Part shown: one piece after another, positions 53,242 to 63,203 of the stretch
Layout: every line of letters begins with the position of its first letter
Numbering within the stretch: position 1 is the first letter of the stretch
Source: Ruminococcus flavefaciens
GTDB taxonomy: Bacteria; Bacillota; Clostridia; Oscillospirales; Ruminococcaceae
Direction: 5' to 3'
Assembly: GCA_023667045.1 (NCBI GenBank)
Contig: JAMPAU010000001.1
Location: forward strand, 968,469-1,032,468
DNA length: 64,000 bases
Position numbers and translations under genes: made by a program
The notes under the pieces: generated by a model
The model's database searches: none
What the model was told of the DNA's origin: nothing
What the model saw: only the letters and a program-made list of their open reading frames with translations

Positions 53242-53339
53242 TTAATGAAATATGGTAAAAAATCATATTCGTTACTGCCTGTATCACAGAGACTATGAAA
53301 GGAGAAAGGATTAGGGGTAATCATTCCACCTATGATAAG

Positions 53340-53425
53340 GGATTGCTTAGTACCCTCTATAACCTGTAAACAATCAGGAATTAAAAGTGCAAAGTCAATT
53401 CAGCAGACAACTAAGCAAAGAATCC
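53340..53425 (+). promoter_or_regulatory. Candidate structured leader of the dockerin gene
   Basis: GGATTGCTTAGT (53340-53351) pairs with ACTAAGC (53410-53416) plus AATCC (53421-53425), leaving AAAG as an internal loop. A CCTG/CAGG hairpin lies inside. The stem ends 2-4 bases before the AAAGGAGG of the next gene. It does not match a riboswitch class I know. Confidence 0.4.
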
Positions 53426-53438
53426 AAAGGAGGAATAT

Positions 53439-55778
53439 ATGAAAACAAAATCACAAAAAATAATATCTGTCTTTCTGAGCCTGCTCATGACTTTCATGTG
53501 CCTTAACGTCTCGGTTGCAAATGCCGACTTTAAACTGCCCGAAAAAGTAAATGCCACTTCAAGAATGATGCTCTATTTCAAGGCTGTAGAGGCTTCTGCC
53601 GGACAGGACATACAAATAGATATGTACGCCTCAAACATGATAGCAATGAAAAGCTTGGAAAATCTACGTATCACTATTCCAAACGGCTTTGAAGTTATCG
53701 GCATGGACCAGACCTCTCCCGCATTCAACGGCACTGTTACCTATGAACTCAAAGACAATTATCTTAATTTCAATATATCAAGCAACGGTACTATCAATGC
53801 AGACGAAAAAGTAACTTCCGTATATATACACGTATCGGAAAACTGCACAGCCGGAAAACACGACTTCCAATGGTCTACATCGTCTCTTGACTGCACCACC
53901 GCTGACGGAAAAAATTATACCCCTACCCTTATATTTGGTCGTGTAACAGTGGGAGATTCTGTCGGTACTACAACTGCTCCCACACAGACAACAACTCAAA
54001 CAACAACTACTACAGCAATATACCTTGAAACACTTGATTTAGAAATTGCTTCACTGCCAAATAAAACAGTTTATCAAATCGGCGAAGAATTAGACCTCTC
54101 CGGTATTCTGTACAGAATCACTCAAAAAATGTCTGACGGTACTAACGGTTCAACTGAAAAATCAGTTCAGACAGATACTTCAGAATTTGACAACACAAAA
54201 GCCGGAACTTATAAAATATATGCAAGCATAGAAATTGACGGCTTACGTGCTGAAACTTCCTTTGAGGTGACTGTAGAAGAACCTCAGACAACAACTACAA
54301 CTACTATTACAGAAACAACCACCACTACAACTACTACAGTATCTGCATATATAGATATAACTATTAACTCTTATCCGACAAAAACCGCTTATACAGTCGG
54401 CGAGGAATTAGACCTTTCCGGCGGTATGTTCCAGTCTCAAGGTATGTGGGCAAACGGTGTACGCTTTGGCAACAGCCCGTCAAGAATGGAAAACAGCAGT
54501 AATGTAGATACTTCTGAATTTGACAGCACTAAAGCAGGTACTTACAAAATCTATATAAGAGTTTCGGAAGAAGACATGACCGCTGAAACTTTCTTTGAAG
54601 TGACCGTCACTGAGCCGGAAACCCTTGAAATTGTTATATCACATTATCCCAATAAAACTGCCTATATGGTCGGCGAAGAATTAGACCTTTCCGGCGGTTT
54701 ATTCTACTACAAAAAATCAAACGCTCCTAACAGCATGGTATTCAGAATGCAAGACAGCGAATATGTAGATACTTCAGAGTTTGACAACACCAAAGTAGGA
54801 ACATACAACATATTCATAAAAATAAATCAAGACGGTCTATATGATGAAACTTTCTTTGAAGTGACTGTTTCAGAACCTCAGACTACCACAACCACAGAAA
54901 CAACTACAACAGAAACTACTAATACAACCGCCACAACTAAACATACATATAGTGTTTACTTTGTTGATGAAGAATCGGGACAGGCTGTTTCCGGCGTAAG
55001 ATATAATATAGTTTCATACGACTATGCACACGACCTTGCACAGACTATACAGACTTCCGGCGAATCTCCGAAATCGTATGAGTTTATATCTGATACTGCA
55101 TATGTGTCACTCACTTCACTTGAACAGGCTATACCGGACGGCTACTCTGTCTCCGACGGTGCTGACCGCTGGGAGCTTTCCGCTGAAAATCCGAATCTGA
55201 CAGTATATCTCCGCAAATCTGAAAATACTACAATTCCTGCTCACATGGAAGTAATAATTGACTCATACCCCACTAAAACCGCATACACAGTCGGCGAAGA
55301 ACTCGACCTATCTGGTGGTGCTTTCCATTCTGAAGGAACTGATTCAAACGGAAATGGTTTCAGCAGTGTCAACAACAATATGGAAAACAACGACAAAGTT
55401 GATACTTCTGAATTTGACAGCTCTAAAGCAGGAACTTACAGAATATATGTAAGAATGCAGTATGAAGAATTATCCGCCGAAAACTACTTTGAAGTGATTG
55501 TTTCGGAAAATACTGTAAATATCAGTCTTGGCGATGTAAACAAGGACGGATTAGTGGACGCTGTGGACTCAAGCCTTGTACTTACTGAATATGCCCTCCT
55601 ATCAACAGGAAACGGCACAGGTGAATTTACAGACGAACAGAATACCCTCGCTGACCTAAACAAAGACGGTGAGGTAAATGCCTCCGACGCAACTTTAATA
55701 TCCATGTACTATGCTTATCTCTCAACAGGAAGCGATACAAAAGACTCAATAGATGTATGGCTAGATAATATAGAATGA
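53439..55778 (+). CDS. Secreted dockerin protein with Ig-like repeats and a cohesin-like N-terminus
   Basis: A 779-residue secreted protein. Signal peptide about 1-29 (NADF end). A beta-sandwich domain (about 40-180) with cohesin-like features (VEASAGQDIQIDMYASNM, LRITIPNGFEVIG, VTSVYIHVSENCTAGKHDFQW). Then Thr-rich linkers and four Ig-like group-3 type repeats, each with a YTVGEELDLSGG strand and VDTSEFDSTKAGTYKIY end. A prealbumin-like domain (about 505-595) lies before the last of these. A C-terminal type I dockerin (about 692-770, DVNKDGLVDAVDSS and DLNKDGEVNASDAT) completes it. No catalytic domain is seen, so it is probably a structural or adaptor component of an extracellular assembly. 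A strong AAAGGAGG precedes the ATG. Confidence 0.85.
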   Translation: MKTKSQKIISVFLSLLMTFMCLNVSVANADFKLPEKVNATSRMMLYFKAVEASAGQDIQIDMYASNMIAMKSLENLRITIPNGFEVIGMDQTSPAFNGTVTYELKDNYLNFNISSNGTINADEKVTSVYIHVSENCTAGKHDFQWSTSSLDCTTADGKNYTPTLIFGRVTVGDSVGTTTAPTQTTTQTTTTTAIYLETLDLEIASLPNKTVYQIGEELDLSGILYRITQKMSDGTNGSTEKSVQTDTSEFDNTKAGTYKIYASIEIDGLRAETSFEVTVEEPQTTTTTTITETTTTTTTTVSAYIDITINSYPTKTAYTVGEELDLSGGMFQSQGMWANGVRFGNSPSRMENSSNVDTSEFDSTKAGTYKIYIRVSEEDMTAETFFEVTVTEPETLEIVISHYPNKTAYMVGEELDLSGGLFYYKKSNAPNSMVFRMQDSEYVDTSEFDNTKVGTYNIFIKINQDGLYDETFFEVTVSEPQTTTTTETTTTETTNTTATTKHTYSVYFVDEESGQAVSGVRYNIVSYDYAHDLAQTIQTSGESPKSYEFISDTAYVSLTSLEQAIPDGYSVSDGADRWELSAENPNLTVYLRKSENTTIPAHMEVIIDSYPTKTAYTVGEELDLSGGAFHSEGTDSNGNGFSSVNNNMENNDKVDTSEFDSSKAGTYRIYVRMQYEELSAENYFEVIVSENTVNISLGDVNKDGLVDAVDSSLVLTEYALLSTGNGTGEFTDEQNTLADLNKDGEVNASDATLISMYYAYLSTGSDTKDSIDVWLDNIE

Positions 55779-57302
55779 AAGAACTCCTGCATAATATGTA
55801 TATGATAATAAAGACAAGATATAAAGTTTTTATTGTTACTTTTTTAATTGGCTTTATTACTCATGTATATATACTTGTTAATCTGATACCTAATCATGAC
55901 GTAGTAAACTTCTTTTTTGAATATGGTGCAGATTTATCTTCTGGTCGCTGGGGACTTTATATAATCAGTCAACTTTCAGAGCCATATAATATTCCATGGA
56001 TTAATGGAATTTTAACATTAGGATTATTCTCTATTTCGACATTATTTATTTTAGATATATTTAATATAAATAATATATTTCTGCAATATTTTACAGGTGG
56101 ATTGATAATAAGCTTTCTTGCTCTTACACATACATTTTTTTATATGTTTACAAGTGCGTGTTATGGAATTGCATTTTTACTAAGTATATTAGCTGTTTTC
56201 TTTGTATCAAAAAATAATAAGATTAATTTTGCCATTGCTGTAGTATGCCTTATATTATCACTAAGCATATATCAAACTTATTTGTTTGTCACATCAAGTT
56301 TGCTTATTGTATACATGATGAAATGCATTCTGGAGAACAATAAAAATATCTTAAAAAATTCCCTAAAATATATATTATATCTGTTTATTTCAGTTGCTTT
56401 TTACTTAATAATTAATTTTTTATTCATGAAAGCATATAATATACAATTTAATGATTATTCTATCCAAGAACTTAATCATTCATGGAATCTGCTGTATTTT
56501 TTTAAAAGAATACCTTTAACTTATAAGCGTTTCATATTTGAAATAATTAAGGGATACGGTGCTATTATTTATTCCAAACAATCTGCTGTAATACATATAA
56601 TCATGATAGCTATTGGAATGATTCTAAGCATTATAATTCTAAAAAAAACAAAAAAAGAATATTTTACTTTTCTTTGGATTTATGTTTCTATTGCCAATAA
56701 GCATAAACGGAAATACTATAGCTGTAACAAGCGGAGTAATGGGAAGAACTCTATATTCTTTTATTGCTATATATATTCTTTTCATTGTTATAATACAGAA
56801 ATCAGAAAATATAAATATAACTACTCTGCTGAAAAAGCTAAAAATTAAATTATCATGGATTTCATGTATAATTATGAGTTGTATAATATTATTCAGCATA
56901 AAGTTTTCAAATGTAATATATATTCAAAAAGAAATATCTGTCAAAAATACTTACTCATTCTATACTTCACTTGTTACTCAGATAAAGTCAAATCTTGATT
57001 TTAATGAAGATACTAAAATCGCTATTATTGGTAGAACTAATAACAATATATGGCAAATGGAAGAATTTCCTTACATTAAATCAATAGGAATGATGAACAG
57101 CCCGGATTATATAAATATGTATTCCCGTGAAAAATATATAAAATATTTTATTGGCTTTGATGTTAAATTTGCAACATATGAAGAAAAGGAAATTATACAG
57201 GAATTACCAGAATTTAAAGAAATGAGTTGTTACCCATATTATAACTCTATGAAAACTATAGATGATTATATAGTGATTAAATTCAGTGATGCCGAAGAAT
57301 AA
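55775..57302 (+). pseudogene. Frameshifted GtrII-like glucosyltransferase membrane protein
   Basis: The ATG at 55775 overlaps the stop of the dockerin gene (ATGA). The first frame encodes about ten hydrophobic segments, beginning with HVYILVNLIPNHDVVNFFFEYGADLSSGRWGLY, a pattern of the GtrII (Glucos_trans_II) family of polyprenyl-linked sugar transferases. Near 56665-56685 the sense shifts by one base: the first frame becomes Lys/Asn-rich nonsense to 56848, while another continues with MFLLPISINGNTIAVTSGVMGRTLYS and a soluble C-terminus to 57302. Either a true frameshift or a sequence error. The gene is far more AT-rich than its neighbours, suggesting acquisition. Confidence 0.75.
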
Positions 57303-57313
57303 TATAATCTTTT

Positions 57314-57346
57314 AACACCTGTAACGCATATTACAGGTGTTTTTTT
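57314..57346 (+). terminator. Terminator before the str cluster
   Basis: AACACCTGTAA (57314-57324) pairs with TTACAGGTGTT (57331-57341), followed by T6. Confidence 0.9.
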
Positions 57347-57439
57347 CTGAATAATGCATAAGTTATCCGCCGGAATTATCCTGTTTAATGGGGAAAATAA
57401 CAAATCCGAAAAAAATCTTCTTTTTTTTCACAGAAACAC

Positions 57440-57468
57440 TTGACAAGCTGTTTTTTTTTGGTTATAAT
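57440..57468 (+). promoter_or_regulatory. Consensus promoter of rpsL-rpsG-fusA
   Basis: TTGACA (57440-57445), a 17-base spacer containing T9, and TATAAT (57463-57468). Confidence 0.88.
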
Positions 57469-57520
57469 ATGTAAGTGTACTTTATATAAGTGCATAATTT
57501 TCTGGAAAAGGAGGAAGAAT

Positions 57521-57937
57521 ATGCCTACATTTAACCAGCTCGTTCGTAAGGGCAGAAAGGACCTGGAGGTTAAGTCCACAGCTCCGGCACTTCAGAAGGG
57601 CTACAATGCAAAGAAAAAGGTTCAGATTAACCAGAGCTCACCTCAGAAGAGAGGCGTTTGTACTGCTGTAAGAACTGCTACACCTAAGAAGCCTAACTCA
57701 GCTATGAGAAAAATCGCAAGAGTTAAGCTCACAAACGGTTACGAAGTTACTTCTTACATTCCGGGTATCGGACACAATCTTCAGGAACACAGCGTTGTTC
57801 TTATCAGAGGCGGACGTGTAAAGGATTTACCTGGTGTACGTTACCACATCATCAGAGGTACTCTCGATGCTCAGGGCGTTGCTAACCGTGGTCAGGCTCG
57901 TTCAAAATACGGTGCTAAGAGACCTAAGCAGAAGTAA
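57521..57937 (+). CDS. rpsL: 30S ribosomal protein S12
   Basis: A 138-residue decoding-centre protein. The start [12 protein letters not shown] at ATG 57521 has GGAGG upstream. [11 protein letters not shown] contains the Lys associated with streptomycin sensitivity, so there is no sign of the common resistance change there. [21 protein letters not shown] and a KxxAKRPKQK tail are typical. First gene of the str cluster; rpoBC, often upstream, is replaced here by unrelated genes. Confidence 0.98.
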   Translation: MPTFNQLVRKGRKDLEVKSTAPALQKGYNAKKKVQINQSSPQKRGVCTAVRTATPKKPNSAMRKIARVKLTNGYEVTSYIPGIGHNLQEHSVVLIRGGRVKDLPGVRYHIIRGTLDAQGVANRGQARSKYGAKRPKQK

Positions 57938-58003
57938 TTCAGCATTTCTTTCTGCATGACCTTATATGTCAGTAAACTGTAAATTAAAAAAATAGGATAA
58001 CTA

Positions 58004-58112
58004 CTACCGCTGGATAATGCGGAGATTTTATATATATAAAAATCCTCTGCATTGGCTCTGGCACACCTGACCGGTGAAGCATGTGCTCCCCTGTCGGAGC
58101 AGTAATCGGTAG
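58004..58112 (+). promoter_or_regulatory. Structured spacer between rpsL and rpsG
   Basis: CTACCG (58004-58009) can pair with CGGTAG (58107-58112), enclosing a long AT hairpin (GCGGAGATTTT...AATCCTCTGC, 58019-58050), and a TGCTCC/GGAGCA hairpin (58084-58101). It lies 50 bases before the rpsG ATG. A candidate S7 (or S12) autoregulatory leader. Confidence 0.5.
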
Positions 58113-58161
58113 GTTTGAGTACCTATGAATTCATGAATCTATGTGAAGGAGGGAAGCGAAA

Positions 58162-58632
58162 ATGCCAAGAAGAGGTAATATCGCAAAGCGTGACGTATTA
58201 CAGGACCCTGTATACAATTCAAAGCTTGTTACACGTCTCATTAACAACATAATGCTCGACGGTAAAAAGGGCGTTGCACAGAAAATTGTTTATGGTGCTT
58301 TTGAAATCGTAGCAGAAAAGACAGGCAAGGACGCTCTTGAAGTTTTTGAGCAGGCTATGGAAAACATTATGCCCCAGCTCGAAGTAAAGGCTCGTCGTCT
58401 CGGTGGTGCAACCTATCAGGTTCCTATGGAGGTAAGACCCGAAAGAAGACAGACTCTCGGTCTCAGATGGATTACTAAGTATTCCAGAGAGAGAAACGAA
58501 AAAACTATGAAAGAAAGACTTGCCGGTGAAATCCTCGACGCACTTAACGGCACAGGCGGTGCTTGCAAGAAGCGTGACGATACTCACAAGATGGCAGAGG
58601 CAAACAAGGCGTTTGCTCACTACCGTTGGTAA
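58162..58632 (+). CDS. rpsG: 30S ribosomal protein S7
   Basis: A 156-residue primary binding protein of the 16S rRNA 3' domain. [16 protein letters not shown], a [14 protein letters not shown] loop and the C-terminal [14 protein letters not shown] are typical. GAAGGAGGG precedes ATG. The 224-base gap after rpsL is unusually long and structured; fusA follows 21 bases downstream. Confidence 0.98.
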   Translation: MPRRGNIAKRDVLQDPVYNSKLVTRLINNIMLDGKKGVAQKIVYGAFEIVAEKTGKDALEVFEQAMENIMPQLEVKARRLGGATYQVPMEVRPERRQTLGLRWITKYSRERNEKTMKERLAGEILDALNGTGGACKKRDDTHKMAEANKAFAHYRW

Positions 58633-58653
58633 GAGTTTTGAAGGAGGATTATT

Positions 58654-60732
58654 ATGTCAAGAGATTGCTCACTTGAAAATACAAGAAATATCGGCATAAT
58701 GGCTCACATCGACGCAGGTAAGACCACCACCACAGAACGTATCCTCTACTACACTGGTGTTAATCATAAAATCGGTGAAACTCATGAGGGTAGCGCAACT
58801 ATGGACTGGATGGCTCAGGAACAGGAAAGAGGTATCACAATTACTTCTGCTGCTACTACTTGCTATTGGGCTGGTCACAGACTTAACATTATCGACACTC
58901 CTGGTCACGTTGACTTTACAGTTGAGGTTGAGCGTTCACTCCGTGTACTCGACGGCTCTGTAACAGTTCTCTGTGCAAAGGGCGGTGTTGAGCCACAGTC
59001 TGAAACCGTTTGGAGACAGGCTGATAACTATAAAGTACCCCGTATGGCTTATGTAAATAAGATGGATATTATGGGTGCTGACTTCTATCGTGTTGTAGAC
59101 ATGATGAAGGACAGACTTAAGTGTAATGCTGTTCCGATTCAGCTTCCTATCGGTGCTGAAGACGATTTCAAGGGAATCATCGACCTCGTTGAAATGAAAG
59201 CTTACATTTATTACGATGACCTCGGAAAAGACATTCGTGTTGAAGATATTCCGGAAGATATGGCTGAAAAGGCACAGCAGTATCATGATGATATGGTTGA
59301 GCACGTTGCCGAAATGGACGAAGAACTTATGATGAAGTATCTTGACGGTGAAGAACTCACTCAAGAAGAAATCAAGGCTTGTATCAGAAAGTCCACTATC
59401 GCTAACACAATGGTTCCTGTTACCTGCGGTACTTCATACAAGAACAAGGGCGTACAGAAACTTCTCGACGCTATCATCGACTATATGCCTTCTCCGCTTG
59501 ACGTTCCTGCTATCAAGGGCGTTAACCCCGATACTGACGAAGAAGAAGAAAGACCTTCATCTGATGAAGAACCTTTCTCAGCTCTCGCATTCAAGATTGC
59601 AACAGACCCATTTGTTGGTAAGCTTGCATTCTTCCGTGTTTACTCTGGTGTAATCAATCAGGGCGACACTGTTCTTAATGCTACTAAGGACAACCGTGAG
59701 AGATTCGGTCGTATCGTACAGATGCACGCTAACCACAGAAAAGACCTCACAACAGTTTATTCAGGTGACATCGCCGCTGCTGTTGGTCTTAAGAACACCA
59801 CAACAGGTGATACTCTCTGTGACGAAAAGCACCCCATTATCCTTGAATCTATGGAATTCCCAGAGCCTGTTATTCAGCTTGCTATCGAGCCGAAGACTAA
59901 GGCAGGTCAGGAAAAAATGGGTATCGCTCTCGCTAAGCTTGCTGAAGAAGACCCGACTTTCAAGACATGGACTGACGAAGAAACAGGTCAGACTATTATT
60001 GCAGGTATGGGCGAACTTCACCTCGATATTATTGTTGACAGACTTCTCCGTGAGTTTAAGGTAGAAGCTAATGTAGGCGCTCCTCAGGTTGCTTATAAGG
60101 AAACTATCAAGGGCAACGCTGATATTGACTACAAATACAAGAAACAGTCCGGTGGTTCTGGTCAGTACGGTCACGTTAAAATCCGTGTTGAGCCTAACGA
60201 ATCCGGCAAGGGCTATGAATTTAAGAATGCAGTTGTCGGTGGTTCTATTCCTAAGGAATATATCCCTGCTGTTGACGCTGGTATTCAGGGTGCTATGAAG
60301 GCTGGTATTCTTGCCGGCTATGAAGTTGTTGACGTTAAGGTTGAACTCTATGACGGTTCTTACCATGAAGTTGACTCCTCAGAAATGGCATTCAAGATTG
60401 CCGGTTCTATCGCATTCAAGGAGGCTCTCAAGCAGGCTAACGCTATCCTTATGGAACCTGTTATGAAAGTCGCTGTTATTGTTCCGGACGAGTACACAGG
60501 TACTGTTATTGGTGACCTCAGCTCACGCCGTGGACAGATTCAAGGACAGGAGTCAAGAACTGGTACAGTACAGGTTGACGCACTCGTTCCGCTTTCAGAA
60601 ATGTTCGGTTATACTTCCGACCTCCGTTCAAATACACAGGGTCGTGGTCAGTATACAATGGAACCCCACAGCTATCAGGAAGTTCCTAAGAGCATTGCTG
60701 AAAAGATTATGGCTTCAAGAAGCAAAAACTAA
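58654..60732 (+). CDS. fusA: Elongation factor G
   Basis: A 692-residue translocation GTPase. G1 [13 protein letters not shown]3 DTPGHVDF and G4 NKMD are visible, followed by domains II-V. AAGGAGG precedes the ATG. Third gene of the str cluster. A hairpin and a fresh promoter lie between it and tuf. Confidence 0.98.
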   Translation: MSRDCSLENTRNIGIMAHIDAGKTTTTERILYYTGVNHKIGETHEGSATMDWMAQEQERGITITSAATTCYWAGHRLNIIDTPGHVDFTVEVERSLRVLDGSVTVLCAKGGVEPQSETVWRQADNYKVPRMAYVNKMDIMGADFYRVVDMMKDRLKCNAVPIQLPIGAEDDFKGIIDLVEMKAYIYYDDLGKDIRVEDIPEDMAEKAQQYHDDMVEHVAEMDEELMMKYLDGEELTQEEIKACIRKSTIANTMVPVTCGTSYKNKGVQKLLDAIIDYMPSPLDVPAIKGVNPDTDEEEERPSSDEEPFSALAFKIATDPFVGKLAFFRVYSGVINQGDTVLNATKDNRERFGRIVQMHANHRKDLTTVYSGDIAAAVGLKNTTTGDTLCDEKHPIILESMEFPEPVIQLAIEPKTKAGQEKMGIALAKLAEEDPTFKTWTDEETGQTIIAGMGELHLDIIVDRLLREFKVEANVGAPQVAYKETIKGNADIDYKYKKQSGGSGQYGHVKIRVEPNESGKGYEFKNAVVGGSIPKEYIPAVDAGIQGAMKAGILAGYEVVDVKVELYDGSYHEVDSSEMAFKIAGSIAFKEALKQANAILMEPVMKVAVIVPDEYTGTVIGDLSSRRGQIQGQESRTGTVQVDALVPLSEMFGYTSDLRSNTQGRGQYTMEPHSYQEVPKSIAEKIMASRSKN

Positions 60733-60742
60733 TAATAATCTT

Positions 60743-60773
60743 GTGTTTTGGAGAAAAAATTTCTCCAAAACAC
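60743..60773 (+). terminator. Hairpin between fusA and tuf
   Basis: GTGTTTTGGAGAAA (60743-60756) and TTTCTCCAAAACAC (60760-60773) form a perfect 14-bp stem. There is no long T run after it, so it may attenuate or stabilise the message instead of fully terminating. Confidence 0.6.
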
Positions 60774-60802
60774 TTGAATTTATCATGATAATCTGTTATA
60801 AT
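60774..60802 (+). promoter_or_regulatory. Promoter of tuf
   Basis: TTGAAT (60774-60779), a 17-base spacer and TATAAT (60797-60802), giving tuf separate expression. Confidence 0.75.
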
Positions 60803-60848
60803 ATATTATACAGATTACTGTATTTTCTATTTAAGGAGGAAATTTCCA

Positions 60849-62048
60849 ATGGCAAAGGCTAAATTTGAAAGAACTAAACCCCACGTAAACATTGGTACTA
60901 TCGGTCACGTTGACCATGGTAAGACAACTCTTACTGCTGCTATCACAAAGACTCTCGCTATGAAGGGTCAGGCTCAGTACGAAGCTTATGATATGATTGA
61001 TAAGGCTCCGGAAGAAAGAGAACGTGGTATCACAATTAACACAGCTCACGTTGAGTACGAAACAGACGCTCGTCACTATGCACACGTTGACTGCCCTGGT
61101 CACGCTGACTATGTAAAGAACATGATTACTGGTGCTGCTCAGATGGACGGTGCTATCCTCGTTGTTGCTGCATCTGACGGTCCTATGGCTCAGACAAGAG
61201 AGCATATCCTTCTCGCTCGTCAGGTTGGTGTTCCTGCAATCGTTGTATTCATGAACAAGGCTGACCAGGTAGACGATGAAGAACTTCTCGAACTCGTTGA
61301 AATGGATATCCGTGACCTCCTTTCAAGCTATGACTTCCCTGGCGATGATACACCTATCATCAAGGGTTCTGCTCTCGCTGCTCTTAACGCTCCCGATGAC
61401 ATCAATGACCCTGCTTACGCTCCTATCATTGAACTCATGAACGCTGTTGATGAATTTATCCCCAGCCCTGAGAGAGATGAAGCTAAGCCGTTCCTTATGC
61501 CTATCGAAGATACTATGACAATTTCTGGTCGTGGTACTGTTGTTACAGGTAGAGTTGAAAGAGGTCGTCTCGACGTTAACAAGCCTGTTGAAATCGTTGG
61601 TCTCTCTGACGAAAAGCTCAACACAGTTGTTACAGGTCTCGAAATGTTCAGAAAGACACTTGATTTCTGTGAAGCTGGTGATAACGTAGGTGCTCTCCTC
61701 CGTGGTATCACAAGAGACCAGGTTGAAAGAGGACAGGTTCTCTGTGCTCCTGGTTCAATTCACCCACACACAAAGTTTGCTGGACAGGTTTACGTACTGA
61801 AGAAGGAAGAAGGCGGTCGTCATACTCCTTTCTTCAACAACTACAGACCTCAGTTCTACTTCAGAACAACTGACGTTACTGGTGTTGTTACTCTCCCTGC
61901 TGACAAGGAAATGTGTATGCCTGGCGATAACGTAGCTATGGACGTTGAACTTATCACTCCTATCGCTATCGAAGAAGGTCTCCGTTTCGCTATCCGTGAA
62001 GGCGGTAGAACAGTTGGTTCTGGCGTTGTAACAGCTATCAACGAATAA
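60849..62048 (+). CDS. tuf: Elongation factor Tu
   Basis: A 399-residue GTPase delivering aminoacyl-tRNA. G1 GHVDHGKT, G3 DCPGHADY, G4 NKAD and the [13 protein letters not shown] domain II signature are present. AAGGAGG precedes ATG 60849. Codon use is strongly restricted, as in other highly expressed genes. Own promoter and terminator. Confidence 0.98.
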   Translation: MAKAKFERTKPHVNIGTIGHVDHGKTTLTAAITKTLAMKGQAQYEAYDMIDKAPEERERGITINTAHVEYETDARHYAHVDCPGHADYVKNMITGAAQMDGAILVVAASDGPMAQTREHILLARQVGVPAIVVFMNKADQVDDEELLELVEMDIRDLLSSYDFPGDDTPIIKGSALAALNAPDDINDPAYAPIIELMNAVDEFIPSPERDEAKPFLMPIEDTMTISGRGTVVTGRVERGRLDVNKPVEIVGLSDEKLNTVVTGLEMFRKTLDFCEAGDNVGALLRGITRDQVERGQVLCAPGSIHPHTKFAGQVYVLKKEEGGRHTPFFNNYRPQFYFRTTDVTGVVTLPADKEMCMPGDNVAMDVELITPIAIEEGLRFAIREGGRTVGSGVVTAINE

Positions 62049-62066
62049 TTTTTCATATCTTTCAAA

Positions 62067-62097
62067 AAAGACTGTCGATTAATTTCGGCAGTCTTTT
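62067..62097 (+). terminator. Terminator after tuf
   Basis: AAAAGACTG and CAGTCTTTT (62067-62075/62089-62097) form the base of a hairpin, extended by TCGA/TCGG pairing, with a T tail. Confidence 0.85.
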
Positions 62098-62189
62098 CTT
62101 ATTTATGACGTATTGTAGACTTGCAAGCAAAATACAAAACTTTTACACGCAAAGCCAAAAAAATAAAGAAAAAATATTACACGGAGTAA

Positions 62190-62222
62190 AAAAAATCCCC
62201 CGCCTAAAAGACGAGGGATTTT
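62190..62222 (-). terminator. Terminator of the Spo0A-like gene
   Basis: AAATCCCCCG and CGAGGGATTT pair with one mismatch around a 9-base loop. A T run follows on the minus strand. Confidence 0.8.
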
Positions 62223-62232
62223 TTGTTAAAGT

Positions 62233-62913
62233 TTAAAAGAATTTAAGTCGCACCTGTTCGGTACAGAACGATACAAATTCAGTATTCGTGGGCTTTTGAA
62301 GTTTATACTCAAAAAACTCCTCGAATTTGCGATAGTTTCTGTCATATGCAGAAGATATGGCTGTTCTTAACGCACGCTCCACGCTCAGAGGAGTAACATT
62401 ATGTTTTTTGGCAATAACCGGATAAAGCTTATAGTTAAAGCCATAAGCAAACTCCGGATTGTCCAGAATCAAGAGAATGCTCTCCACGGTGTAGCGATAG
62501 CCCTTATGGTTTGCCTGAAAACCCATGTACAAAAGCATTTTTGCTATCGTTTTTTCAATCTGCTTCTGAAGATTTCCGCCTTTAACACAATAGTGTATAA
62601 TGTCGCATATACTCTCTGTGTCGATTTTCTGTGAAATGAAAAGCACTCCGTTTTTGTCCGAAATCATCTGCTCGGAATTGTTCGTCAGAACAAAAGTATC
62701 AACGCTTGATTTTCCGCTCAAAATAAGCGTTTCGAGAGATTCACTCATATCTCCGTTGGTGTTGTCGATAAGGATAGCGTTGTTATTCTCGACCTCCTCA
62801 GTTGAAAAGCTGGGTTGTGCTACCGCATAAATTCCTTTCTCTGAAAGACGGTCAGCAATCTTTGTGCCGATAATGCTTTTGCTCTCTATGAGCATTTTTG
62901 AGTTATTTGTCAT
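62233..62913 (-). CDS. Spo0A-like DNA-binding protein with degenerate receiver domain
   Basis: A 226-residue protein. The C-terminal half (about 105-226) matches the Spo0A output domain: IAKMLLYMGFQANHKGYRYTVESI, LYPVIAKKHNVTPLSVERALRTAI (HTH recognition region) and the RNYRKFEEFF segment. The N-terminal 100 residues have the size and strand rhythm of a receiver (AILIDNTNG, FVLTNNSE, VLFISQKI) but lack the usual acidic pocket at the N-terminus and a clear phospho-acceptor context. It is shorter than canonical Spo0A (about 260-270). It may be a phosphorylation-independent paralog. GGAGGT precedes ATG 62913. Confidence 0.8.
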   Translation of the reverse strand: MTNNSKMLIESKSIIGTKIADRLSEKGIYAVAQPSFSTEEVENNNAILIDNTNGDMSESLETLILSGKSSVDTFVLTNNSEQMISDKNGVLFISQKIDTESICDIIHYCVKGGNLQKQIEKTIAKMLLYMGFQANHKGYRYTVESILLILDNPEFAYGFNYKLYPVIAKKHNVTPLSVERALRTAISSAYDRNYRKFEEFFEYKLQKPTNTEFVSFCTEQVRLKFF

Positions 62914-63203
62914 TGTTATGACCTCCGTTATTATTGTTAATCAATAAGATATATCTATAAAAATATAATATAGCAAAATTATAGTTAATAAAAATATGTC
63001 ATACTATGTCATATTTAAAGATAATCTGTATTGATTACACACACACTATACTACACTTTCAGATAAAAGTCAAGTCACACAAAGCACCAAACTCACTGGT
63101 AAATTTTACCAAAATTATGTGTGACATACACAACACAATTTATACATAATTTTATTTTTGGGCTACAATACGCCTTTTTCAGCCCCTAAGAAAAAAAGGA
63201 TTT
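62914..63203. other. Intergenic region, no gene seen
   Basis: AT-rich 290 bases upstream of the Spo0A-like gene and downstream of the methylase gene. It holds repeated GTCATA/TGTGAC words (for example 62998-63013 and around 63120) but no ORF with an RBS. Confidence 0.5.

Noticed and set aside
59342-60064. Long alternative frames in fusA and tuf on both strands
   Set aside because: Highly biased codon use in these genes creates open shadows; the main frames are unambiguous.
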